Shown in pieces: positions 49,158 to 56,367 of a stretch of DNA of 57,726 nt (the first letter of the stretch is position 1; each line of letters begins with the position of its first letter). Made by a program: the position numbers and the translations under genes. The notes under the pieces were generated by a model. The model was not told the origin of the DNA and searched no databases. It was given only the letters and a program-made list of their open reading frames with translations. Source of the DNA: a virus; IMG/VR virus record IMGVR_UViG_3300025767_000022, positions 1 through 57,726 of that record; one strand, 5' to 3'.

Positions 49158-49922
49158 TTAAGCCGCTTGAATCGTTGTGCAATATTCTAACAATCCTTTC
49201 CAATCTCCACCTAAGCTTCTCAGTTTGATTGCAGTGCAAAGGGTTCGAAGGGATACATCCTTATTGATTAACTTATTCTTCATAATCTCATCCAATGCAT
49301 CTTTCTTAGCCAACATTCCAATTTCCGGCATAAAATCCTTTTGTTGGATTAGTTCCTTCATCCTATCGTATTTCTCATTAGTGTTCATACTCACATCCAC
49401 ACATAGGGAACGAGAACGAAGTGGTTGAGGTATCTTTTCAATAGATAGGTTGGATATGAATATTACCTGCCCTTTGAATTCAAATACAGGGGGTAATCCT
49501 TTATCCTTTGCTGTCATTGTATTTCTCCAACTGATAATTCTCCTATCATATGAGTCCAATGCTCCTTTGAGAATATTCACTCCCGTTGGGTCTTTCAGAA
49601 TGTTATCACAATCATCGAATACCAAAACTGCTCCGTTGTTGGTATACATGGTTTTGTAGAGTGCCTTTGCGGTTGAGTATCCTTTAATGAATCTGAATGT
49701 TCCTTTGAATTCTCCTTCAAATACTTCACCATGTCCGAAATCATCGAATAGGGAAAGGTCTCTCAACCTCATTCTTTGTAGGGTGTCTTGAACTGTCCAA
49801 GTTTTTCCAACTCCACCTACACCGGTTATGATAGCGGATGGGATACTTCCCTTCCCCACCAATGCGGTTAATTGTCTTAGGTAATTAAATCGTTTGTTAA
49901 TGTCAACTCTCTGCTTTTGCAT
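49158..49922 (-). CDS. AAA-type P-loop ATPase
   Basis: A 254-residue protein. Walker A GVGGVGKT at 34-41. Walker B AVLVFDDCDNI with Asp103/Asp104. A sensor-1-like FISNLSIEKIPQPLRSRS region with a likely Arg finger, and a helical C-terminal lid (about 200-254). It resembles DnaC/clamp-loader-like single-AAA proteins of phages. Partner unknown. It stands alone, closed by a strong terminator at 49121-49148. Confidence 0.75.
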   Translation of the reverse strand: MQKQRVDINKRFNYLRQLTALVGKGSIPSAIITGVGGVGKTWTVQDTLQRMRLRDLSLFDDFGHGEVFEGEFKGTFRFIKGYSTAKALYKTMYTNNGAVLVFDDCDNILKDPTGVNILKGALDSYDRRIISWRNTMTAKDKGLPPVFEFKGQVIFISNLSIEKIPQPLRSRSLCVDVSMNTNEKYDRMKELIQQKDFMPEIGMLAKKDALDEIMKNKLINKDVSLRTLCTAIKLRSLGGDWKGLLEYCTTIQAA

Positions 49923-50011
49923 AATATATAGATTTAGGGGTTACTCAATCATTACATACAAAAGTCAGAAATTATTTTGGATTTTCCAAGAACTTTAACA
50001 TTTATTTTTAC

Positions 50012-50203
50012 CTAATCTACACAATTGTTTATGGTTTTGACTGTAATATTGTTGTAGGTAGTTCCATCATACTCAACCTTCACCAATTTGTTATCAGTCC
50101 AATAGATTCGGTTGTATAATCCATCCACATCACTTACCAATCCCCAACCTTCCTTTACCATTTTGGGTTCGGTTTTGATTACTTTATTTGGGTCTGCTTT
50201 CAT
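50012..50203 (-). CDS. Small protein, 63 residues
   Basis: The product begins MKADPNKVIKTEPKMVKEGW, then a small beta fold (LVSDVDGLYNRIYWTDNKLV) ending NNCVD. It overlaps the upstream 71-residue gene by 4 nt. The ATG is preceded by ACACCAACGAGAA, the same leader as its neighbour. Unknown function. Confidence 0.5.
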   Translation of the reverse strand: MKADPNKVIKTEPKMVKEGWGLVSDVDGLYNRIYWTDNKLVKVEYDGTTYNNITVKTINNCVD

Positions 50204-50220
50204 TTCTCGTTGGTGTTAGA
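50199..50220. repeat. Duplicated leader element, copy 1
   Basis: TTTCATTTCTCGTTGGTGTTA overlaps the start of the 63-residue gene. The same string recurs at about 50410-50430 before the 71-residue gene, where CATTTCTCGTTT is additionally repeated. A duplicated translation-initiation region. Confidence 0.6.
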
Positions 50221-50415
50221 GTTTTTGTTGAGGTGTTGCTCATACATATTTACTGTATCTGCCTGCCCCGTAGCATACCAATCAATCATTTGCTCCTGCT
50301 CCATTTCAAGGGCTTTTTGCCATTCTTCGTCAAGTATAGATTCATCATAAGCTGGTTGGTTTTCGTATAAGTCTCTCAACCACTCTACTGCTGTCTGTTT
50401 CATTTCTCGTTTCAT
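50200..50415 (-). CDS. Small acidic helical protein, about 67-71 residues
   Basis: Two starts are possible: ATG 50415 (MKREMKQTAVEW) or ATG 50403 (MKQTAVEWLRDLYENQPAYD). The second is favoured because the leader element AACGAGAA is duplicated and sits just before it. Acidic helices follow (WQKALEMEQEQMIDWYATGQ). Proteins starting MKQTAVEWL are, to my knowledge, common in phages, with unknown function. Confidence 0.55.
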   Translation of the reverse strand: MKREMKQTAVEWLRDLYENQPAYDESILDEEWQKALEMEQEQMIDWYATGQADTVNMYEQHLNKNSNTNEK

Positions 50416-50427
50416 TTCTCGTTGGTG

Positions 50428-50598
50428 TTAAATTTCCATTAGTAATTCATCAAAACATTCCAAACAAATGAACATCATATTACATTCATTCTTCACATCT
50501 GAATCAAATGGGTTCATAGTCCATACACCATCTTTTTTCTCACAACATTCGCAAGTGTTGATGAGGTGTCCGAATTGTTCTTTAGTTGTAGTTTTCAT
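50428..50598 (-). CDS. Small zinc-ribbon-like protein, 56 residues
   Basis: A frame from ATG 50598 to TAA 50428: MKTTTKEQFGHLINTCECCE, then a linker, then MMFICLECFDELLMEI. The paired Cys motifs (CECC and CLEC, about 29 residues apart) suggest a treble-clef or zinc-ribbon finger. Host-type promoter at 50656-50687 with a 50-nt leader. Probably an early regulatory or inhibitory peptide (inference). Confidence 0.6.
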   Translation of the reverse strand: MKTTTKEQFGHLINTCECCEKKDGVWTMNPFDSDVKNECNMMFICLECFDELLMEI

Positions 50599-50655
50599 TT
50601 TAAGTTTAGTTTAAGATTTACTGTCTCTATTAAACTCTTATCTCTTATTACTCTA

Positions 50656-50687
50656 CTAATATACGAAGGGAATTTGAATATACCAAA
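50656..50687 (-). promoter_or_regulatory. Host-type promoter for zinc-ribbon-like peptide
   Basis: TTTG-N20-TATATTAG on the minus strand. A 50-nt A-rich leader leads to ATG 50598. Confidence 0.75.
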
Positions 50688-50714
50688 TCGGTTTTAATCA
50701 AAGTATCACCAATT

Positions 50715-52778
50715 TTAATCACCTAATATAGTAATCGTAAAATCATACTGCTCTACCTCACCACTATCGGATACCAATAGAACACCAAAGTAAACTCCAT
50801 CGGATACACCTCCACCATTCCAATCGTTTTGGTAATCCTCACTTCTGAATACTATACCACCCCATCTATTAAAGATAGTCAATTCTCTATAATCCCAGCT
50901 CATTAGATTTTGAATCGTAAGGATATCGTTTATCCCATCACCATTTGGTGTAATGATATTTGGAATGATAAGGAAAGGTGGTTGTGGTTGAGAGCATCTT
51001 ACATAGTTACTTTCTGAAGTATATGTTCCATCGGTTGTAACTACTTTCACATCATAGTTGCCCACCTCCAAAGTATCGGATTTTAAGCAGTATGTTGTAT
51101 CGGTAATTGGAACATCGTTCCATTTAATCCATTGGTTTTGATAATTTAGGTAAACATCGTATTGTGGTGTTGGCCACCCATTGTATGGATTCCAAACTAA
51201 ATAAAGGGAATCACATCCACCTCCACCTCTTAACCAAATAGAATGAATTGAATCAGAAGGTCCGAATGTAAATCCGCTGAATCTAAAATCAATCTTATAT
51301 GAGTAACTTTCCAAATCAACATTACTTGCTGTCAAATCATCATAATACAATTTCTTCCAATTGGTAAGTAATTGGCGGAATTGATACTGAACACCATCCC
51401 ATCTATAAATGCCATATCCCTCAAAGTAAGTAGTATCAAATGAATTGGTATCGATACTCCATTCCAACATCGTATGATTATCATTCACCACACTCACATT
51501 TTCAAACTCCCAAATTGGTTCAAAGCAATCATCCACAATGATTACCAAAGTATCAAACTCATTCATTGGGAATCCACACTTATTGGTTAGGGTATTCCCA
51601 TCGTTACCCGTCTTTGAGTAAAGGAAATATCTACCATTTACCAAAAGTGGTTTGAATAGGTGAACTGTGATTGCTTGGGTTTCTCCATTGATATCACAAT
51701 TTGCGGATAACTCACTAATTGGAATAGGTTGTCCATTTGGATTGGTTAAACGGAAATCAGTTCCATCCTCTGAAATTGATTCACAATCTAACTTAACCAA
51801 AAAGTTCAGTTCAATCACCGAATCCCCACAACTATAATCCACCGCAGGTAACCCCGTTATCGTATCTATGTATTGACCCGGAAAGTTATAATCCAACACC
51901 ACACCTTGAGCTGCAGTCGGTGAACAATTGGCTGATATGGAAATCATCATATCTCTTGATGCCGAACCGACCGGATACCAAACTAAATAAAGTGAATCGT
52001 ATCGATATTCGGTAATCTTAATGCTCATCACATCAATTTCTTGCTGAGTTGGTAAGAATGAAATAGTTCCAGTCTTTGTATTCAGATTGAAATAGGTTGA
52101 AGTTACTGGCTGAGTTGCTGACCATCCAGCATCAAATGGAATATTGGTTTGGTTAGGGTATGCGTTTTCTCTACAACTTATCATTTCATAGTGAACACTA
52201 TCCCCATCATACTCAACACTCTTTTGTGCCCAATTGAATGGATTACCCACACAAAATGCTCTAACAGGTTCGGAAATAAAAATCGGTGAAGAATTCTCAC
52301 CCAAAGTATTATCTAAATTTGCATCAAAGAAAAACCCATCTGCACCAAATCCATTTGAGGTATTGATGTTGGTAATTCCGGGAGGTCTACAACAATTGGA
52401 ATACCAAAACTTAAATGTAGAACAAGCACCAGGTAGAGTTACATATCCTTTGTAGGTATAAATCTCCAAAGTTTTAGTTCCAGAACTTCCTTGAGTTACA
52501 CAATCAAATAGAGTTGGTGCAACTAAACCCGAGCCCGCTTGTAAGGTCATCGGAACATTGATATTGGAATAACAATTGGATGAAACTGTTACAGTTTCGG
52601 TTGTAGGCATTCCAATTCCGGTTACATCCCTATAAACTCTTAAAATTACTTTGTATTGTCTGGCTACACCGGTCGAATCACCAATGTATCTATATTGAAT
52701 ATCACCCCCAGATAGGTGGGATGCGGAAACCGCATAACTTAATAGTCCCAAAAATAGAACAAAAATCCTCTTCATCAT
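50715..52778 (-). CDS. Secreted protein with T9SS type-B (gliding-type) sorting domain
   Basis: A 687-residue protein (the alternate start is one codon downstream). Signal peptide about 1-19 (SYAVSASHLSGGDIQYRYIG follows). Cys-rich beta domains cover the N-terminal 300 residues, then Ig/fibronectin-like repeats to about 600. The last 85 residues are a CHU_C/type-B sorting domain: IPNIITPNGDGINDILTIQN, TIFNRWGGIVFRS, DGVYFGVLL. Such proteins are surface adhesins exported by T9SS. The late-type motif at 52806-52814 suggests late expression. Host-derived adhesin or receptor-modifying role is inferred. Confidence 0.82.
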   Translation of the reverse strand: MMKRIFVLFLGLLSYAVSASHLSGGDIQYRYIGDSTGVARQYKVILRVYRDVTGIGMPTTETVTVSSNCYSNINVPMTLQAGSGLVAPTLFDCVTQGSSGTKTLEIYTYKGYVTLPGACSTFKFWYSNCCRPPGITNINTSNGFGADGFFFDANLDNTLGENSSPIFISEPVRAFCVGNPFNWAQKSVEYDGDSVHYEMISCRENAYPNQTNIPFDAGWSATQPVTSTYFNLNTKTGTISFLPTQQEIDVMSIKITEYRYDSLYLVWYPVGSASRDMMISISANCSPTAAQGVVLDYNFPGQYIDTITGLPAVDYSCGDSVIELNFLVKLDCESISEDGTDFRLTNPNGQPIPISELSANCDINGETQAITVHLFKPLLVNGRYFLYSKTGNDGNTLTNKCGFPMNEFDTLVIIVDDCFEPIWEFENVSVVNDNHTMLEWSIDTNSFDTTYFEGYGIYRWDGVQYQFRQLLTNWKKLYYDDLTASNVDLESYSYKIDFRFSGFTFGPSDSIHSIWLRGGGGCDSLYLVWNPYNGWPTPQYDVYLNYQNQWIKWNDVPITDTTYCLKSDTLEVGNYDVKVVTTDGTYTSESNYVRCSQPQPPFLIIPNIITPNGDGINDILTIQNLMSWDYRELTIFNRWGGIVFRSEDYQNDWNGGGVSDGVYFGVLLVSDSGEVEQYDFTITILGD

Positions 52779-52805
52779 CTCTCTTCACTTTTTAATTTGT
52801 TCTTA

Positions 52806-52814
52806 TATAAATAT
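52806..52814 (-). promoter_or_regulatory. Late-type motif for T9SS type-B protein
   Basis: ATATTTATA on the minus strand, 28 nt before the 687-residue gene. Confidence 0.55.
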
Positions 52815-52815
52815 C

Positions 52816-53046
52816 CTAAAATGGAAGGTCATCATCCAAATTGGTAGTTTGCTTCCATCGGATATAATCATCTCTCAATTCCAACAATAGAATTCGTTCA
52901 TTGGAATTGTATTCTCTTATGTATCCAACTGATTTCAAAAGTTCGGCTGCTCTCTTTCTTAAATCCCAAGGTACAGTCTGAAATACTTCATCACCTCCAC
53001 TTACTAATTCGAGTAGCCAATTAAATTGTTTTTGTGTTAGATTCAT
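52816..53046 (-). CDS. Small helical protein, 76 residues
   Basis: The product begins MNLTQKQFNWLLELVSGGDE and is helical and acidic, with a middle DLRKRAAELLKSVGYIREYN resembling a winged-helix-like layout, ending TTNLDDDLPF. It overlaps the 67-residue gene by 26 nt. Unknown. Confidence 0.5.
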   Translation of the reverse strand: MNLTQKQFNWLLELVSGGDEVFQTVPWDLRKRAAELLKSVGYIREYNSNERILLLELRDDYIRWKQTTNLDDDLPF

Positions 53047-53224
53047 TTTTATAATGATTTTCGTGGTATTCCTTACTCATCAGATGTCCGCCTAACATTT
53101 GGTTAACAGTTACAGCTTCATTCCAAGTTTCATAATTATACACATTTTCTCCTCTCACAATAACCCAGCCTTTTTGATTTGTTAGTTCGGGTCTATTCAT
53201 CCATTCCCACTCTTTAATGCTCAT
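53021..53224 (-). CDS. Small protein, 67 residues
   Basis: The product begins MSIKEWEWMNRPELTNQKGW. A beta hairpin VIVRGENVYNYETWNEAVTV is followed by a helical, His/Asn-rich tail. It overlaps the upstream membrane protein by 11 nt and the downstream gene by 26 nt. Unknown. Confidence 0.45.
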   Translation of the reverse strand: MSIKEWEWMNRPELTNQKGWVIVRGENVYNYETWNEAVTVNQMLGGHLMSKEYHENHYKNESNTKTI

Positions 53225-53399
53225 CTTTGTTTTTCTTTAACATTTCATATATTGAAAATCCCATAATAATTGGCCAGAAAAAAACAGTAGCTAATCTTTC
53301 CCAATTATTAAATCTTAGTTCTTCGGTTTTTACCAAATAATAGTGAACCATATCATAAAATAATGATATTACCAATCCGATTATCAAATATAGAATCAT
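53214..53399 (-). CDS. Small two-helix membrane protein
   Basis: A 61-residue protein with transmembrane helices at about 1-18 (MILYLIIGLVISLFYDMVHY) and 35-52 (ATVFFWPIIMGFSIYEMLKK), and a charged C-terminus. It lies directly after the coiled-coil gene. It could be a holin-like or accessory membrane protein by size alone, but no lysis cassette is seen nearby. Confidence 0.5.
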   Translation of the reverse strand: MILYLIIGLVISLFYDMVHYYLVKTEELRFNNWERLATVFFWPIIMGFSIYEMLKKNKDEH

Positions 53400-53570
53400 T
53401 TAGTATCTTTTTGTGTTATTTGCAATGTCCAACAACATTTCTAGCTCACGAATCTTCTTTTTCGAGCTCAAAATTTCCTCTTTTTGAACCGCAATATGTT
53501 CACGCATGAGCTGTATTTGGTTTTCCAACCTTCCAATCTCTTCCTTTAACTTCTTAACTTTACCAAACAT
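53400..53570 (-). CDS. Coiled-coil peptide, 56 residues
   Basis: A frame from ATG 53570 to TAA 53400: MFGKVKKLKEEIGRLENQIQ, continuing as an uninterrupted heptad coil to RELEMLLDIANNTKRY. It starts just after the WavE-like gene stop and precedes the small membrane protein by one base. It is probably a dimerising scaffold or structural peptide. Confidence 0.6.
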   Translation of the reverse strand: MFGKVKKLKEEIGRLENQIQLMREHIAVQKEEILSSKKKIRELEMLLDIANNTKRY

Positions 53571-53571
53571 A

Positions 53572-54576
53572 TTATTGATTAATATCTATCATACAATCCT
53601 CAATTTCATTTGGAAAATCATCCCTATACCAAACTCTACCTTTGGTTCCACCAAAGTTTCGAGTTGAAATATATGGTTTAAGTTCATTAATATCAATGAT
53701 ATCAAACCACTTTCTCATATATCCCCTTTCATCCAATGGTTGAAATCTCATATCAGCTATGGAATTAGATACATTTGATAGTATATTAATTATATAATCC
53801 AATTCGTTTTTAATATCATCAAAATATATCTTTTTAGCAGAGTAATTGAATTCATGTGCTAAAATACTAAATGCCTTTTGTGTTGTAATTTCCAATCCTT
53901 TATAGATTGCAGAAGTAACCTCACCAACATCTTGCTTTGGCTTATTTCTCATTGAACTCATATAATTCAGTTTCTCTCTGATATCTTTATTATTCAATAA
54001 GTTATCTTTCGCCATAACATAACCCAATCCTAATTGGGATTCTGGTATAGTTTCATCCCACAATTTTAACTCCAAATTATGTAAAGTTGATTCAAACATC
54101 AGAGTTATATTATCCGTAGTTCCTCCCAATATTTTATCACCACAATGGAATGGATACATTCCCCATTTTCGGAAAAACATTGAACCACTTACAATCTTAT
54201 TTGGATTAGATTTCATCTTATCAAAAATCTTGTCCAAATTAGACCAATACTCATCACATCTCATTTTAATTACCCAATTGGTTTCCACATATTGTAAACC
54301 ATGCAATGTGGTGATAATTTGGTAATCCAAATTTGCTTGTGGTCTAAATCTGATAAATGGGTAGTGGTTTATCACCACTTTCCATTTTTTTGGAATATCG
54401 AATGAACTTAAATCCTCATCTTCCCATATAGATAATACAACCTTAGATTCCGAATGATTCTTTATCCAAAGATTGAGAGTCTCTTCGTTAATCTTACCCT
54501 GTAACAATATTGTGTAGGGATGTTTGTTCATAAATTTATTAAAGTAGGTGAGGTTTAGCTTCATTTTGTCCAGCAT
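53572..54576 (-). CDS. WavE-like glycosyltransferase
   Basis: A 334-residue protein. The start HPYTILLQGKINEETLNLWI and ESKVVLSIWEDED match the WavE lipopolysaccharide-synthesis family entry (QGK-x-x-x-x-T, S-x-W). The middle 'WVIKMRCDEYW' provides the acidic K-x-R-x-D motif, and WGMYPFHCGDKILGG follows. No signal peptide. It overlaps the IMPDH-like gene by 38 nt. It presumably modifies a surface glycan, together with the acyltransferases at 56.4-57.7 kb. Confidence 0.65.
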   Translation of the reverse strand: MLDKMKLNLTYFNKFMNKHPYTILLQGKINEETLNLWIKNHSESKVVLSIWEDEDLSSFDIPKKWKVVINHYPFIRFRPQANLDYQIITTLHGLQYVETNWVIKMRCDEYWSNLDKIFDKMKSNPNKIVSGSMFFRKWGMYPFHCGDKILGGTTDNITLMFESTLHNLELKLWDETIPESQLGLGYVMAKDNLLNNKDIREKLNYMSSMRNKPKQDVGEVTSAIYKGLEITTQKAFSILAHEFNYSAKKIYFDDIKNELDYIINILSNVSNSIADMRFQPLDERGYMRKWFDIIDINELKPYISTRNFGGTKGRVWYRDDFPNEIEDCMIDINQ

Positions 54577-55615
54577 TAGTTACCACTACATATTTTGGTT
54601 TATAAGTTTGTAGATTCTCAGCTCCACCATAACTTAGTGCTGATTTTACTCCATCTAATAATCCGTTTACAATAAATTTCACTCCACCTTTGTAGGGAAT
54701 CACTGTTGATTCACCTTCCACATTTCGAGCTGCCTGTCCATGTGTTACTTTGGTTTCCAACGATGCTGAACCTCGGTATCGTTTGTACAATCCTTTTGGT
54801 GTTTCTAAGATTTGACCAGGAGATTCATCCGTTCCAGCGATTAGTGAACCAATCATAATTGTAGATGCTCCCAATGCTAGAGCTTTAGCCATATCTCCAC
54901 TGGTTCGGATACCACCATCAGCCATCACAGGTGTTTTGGCTTCTGAAACTACATCTTCCAATGAAGTTACATTCGGAACACCGAATCCCGTCTTAATACG
55001 AGTAGTACAAAGTGAACCACCACCAATACCAACTCTTAAACCATCTGCTCCAGCGTTTTCCAAATCAATCGCTGCTTCCGCTGTTGCGATATTTCCAGCA
55101 ATGATGTCCACATCCACAAATTCGGGTTGTTCTTTACACCACTTAACCATATCGATTACATTTTTGTGGTGTCCATGTGCTACATCAATTAGTAGAACAT
55201 TTGCCCCAGCTTTTACCAATTCTTTGGCACGAACCCTATCTTCAGATTGAACTCCGATTGCTACTACGATTGGAACATATGGCATTTCCGCATGCCAATC
55301 ATCAAACATAACTCCCCAATTTTCAGCGATACTTCCACCAAATCCTTCTCCATAAATGTCTGATTGTAATCTCTTCACAATTTTGGATTGTTCTTCAACG
55401 GACATGAATCGGTGAATCACTCCAGCTCCACCCATCATAGCCATTTTGTAAGCCATTTCGTATCCACAAACGGTATCCATTGGAGATGCTACCAAAGGTT
55501 GGAGTAACCCATATCGTTTGGTCAACATCGTTTTTAGGTTGATACTTTGACGAGATTTGATTTCCGAATAGGCTGGAACCAATTGAATATCATCGTATGT
55601 TAGTGCGTAATTCAT
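54539..55615 (-). CDS. CBS-less IMP dehydrogenase/GMP reductase family enzyme
   Basis: A 358-residue TIM-barrel enzyme. The start [20 protein letters not shown] and the catalytic-loop motif [15 protein letters not shown] with Cys203 define the IMPDH/GMPR family. The two CBS domains of normal IMPDH are absent. Length and the C-terminal [15 protein letters not shown] segment are closer to GMP reductase. Either IMP to XMP or GMP to IMP is possible, so the purine pool is the target in both cases. It is fused to no other domain and lies 8 nt downstream of a 74-residue gene. Confidence 0.85.
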   Translation of the reverse strand: MNYALTYDDIQLVPAYSEIKSRQSINLKTMLTKRYGLLQPLVASPMDTVCGYEMAYKMAMMGGAGVIHRFMSVEEQSKIVKRLQSDIYGEGFGGSIAENWGVMFDDWHAEMPYVPIVVAIGVQSEDRVRAKELVKAGANVLLIDVAHGHHKNVIDMVKWCKEQPEFVDVDIIAGNIATAEAAIDLENAGADGLRVGIGGGSLCTTRIKTGFGVPNVTSLEDVVSEAKTPVMADGGIRTSGDMAKALALGASTIMIGSLIAGTDESPGQILETPKGLYKRYRGSASLETKVTHGQAARNVEGESTVIPYKGGVKFIVNGLLDGVKSALSYGGAENLQTYKPKYVVVTNAGQNEAKPHLL

Positions 55616-55623
55616 TGTAACTT

Positions 55624-55848
55624 TTATTTTTGTTGTTGTCCTTTAGTTTGATAAACCATATTATCTTCTTCGGTGATAGGTGCATTCATAATCTTCTTAT
55701 AAACTCTACATCCATACTTCCCAGCTCTAGCACCAGTTTCGTTATCTGCATATCTTTGTGCTATAAATTGGGAATCGCAAACTGCTACTAAATAGGAGTG
55801 GTTTTCAGTATCACCCCATCGATATGCAATTACTACATAAACTTCCAT
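55624..55848 (-). CDS. Small protein, 74 residues
   Basis: The product begins MEVYVVIAYRWGDTENHSYL, an alpha/beta fold with 'VCDSQFIAQRYADNETGARA' and a Lys/Gln-rich tail. It lies between the IMPDH-like and methylglyoxal synthase genes (8 nt and 2 nt gaps), clearly in one operon. Unknown function. Confidence 0.55.
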   Translation of the reverse strand: MEVYVVIAYRWGDTENHSYLVAVCDSQFIAQRYADNETGARAGKYGCRVYKKIMNAPITEEDNMVYQTKGQQQK

Positions 55849-55850
55849 AT

Positions 55851-56240
55851 TTAATCTACTTTATCCATAAAATGTTTAATAATAATATGTCCAGCTTTAT
55901 AATTGGTTGCTAGAGGAACATCATGAACATCACACAATCTCATTAACATTGAGATATCCACATCATGTGGGTGCTTATCCAATGGGTCTCTGAAGAAGAT
56001 AACTGCATCGATTTCTTTACGAACTACCATAGCCCCAATTTCGGCATCTCCACCCCAAGGACCTGAACTTACTCTCTCAACTTTATCAACTCCGGCATGC
56101 AGAATCATAGTACCAGTTGTTCCAGTGGTTACAATATCCACATTTTCTTTGTTAAAAAAGTCTAATCGTTTCATTACGAAAGAAACCATAGATGCCTTCT
56201 TTCCATCGTGAGCGATAAGCGCAACCTTCATTTTGTTCAT
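55851..56240 (-). CDS. mgsA: Methylglyoxal synthase
   Basis: A 129-residue protein that converts dihydroxyacetone phosphate to methylglyoxal and phosphate. All hallmarks are present: ALIAHDGKK, TGTTG at 39-43, SGPWGGDAEIGA with Asp65, and FFRDPLDKHPHDVD with His92 and Asp95, corresponding to E. coli Asp71, His98 and Asp101. It is slightly shorter than the 152-residue E. coli enzyme. Host-type promoter at 56259-56290 lies about 20 nt upstream, so early expression is expected. Operon with the purine enzyme follows. Confidence 0.9.
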   Translation of the reverse strand: MNKMKVALIAHDGKKASMVSFVMKRLDFFNKENVDIVTTGTTGTMILHAGVDKVERVSSGPWGGDAEIGAMVVRKEIDAVIFFRDPLDKHPHDVDISMLMRLCDVHDVPLATNYKAGHIIIKHFMDKVD

Positions 56241-56258
56241 TTTCGAATTTTATTTATA

Positions 56259-56290
56259 CAAATATACGAAAAATAATTGAGACCTACAAG
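56259..56290 (-). promoter_or_regulatory. Host-type promoter for methylglyoxal synthase operon
   Basis: CTTG-N20-TATATTTG on the minus strand, perfect match, 19 nt before the mgsA start. It gives the operon mgsA, the 74-residue gene, the IMPDH-like gene and the WavE-like gene. Confidence 0.8.
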
Positions 56291-56367
56291 TCTTTGTATT
56301 CATCAATTTGTAATTTGATAACCCATATTCCAGCTATCACAAAAAATATTAATCCAATGGTACTCAT
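56284..56367 (-). CDS. Tiny single-pass membrane peptide, 27 residues
   Basis: A frame from ATG 56367, overlapping the acyltransferase stop (ATGA), to TAG 56284: MSTIGLIFFVIAGIWVIKLQ then IDEYKDL. One hydrophobic helix with a charged cytosolic tail. The coupling overlap supports translation, and its stop sits in the promoter of mgsA. Short, so moderate confidence. Confidence 0.45.
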   Translation of the reverse strand: MSTIGLIFFVIAGIWVIKLQIDEYKDL

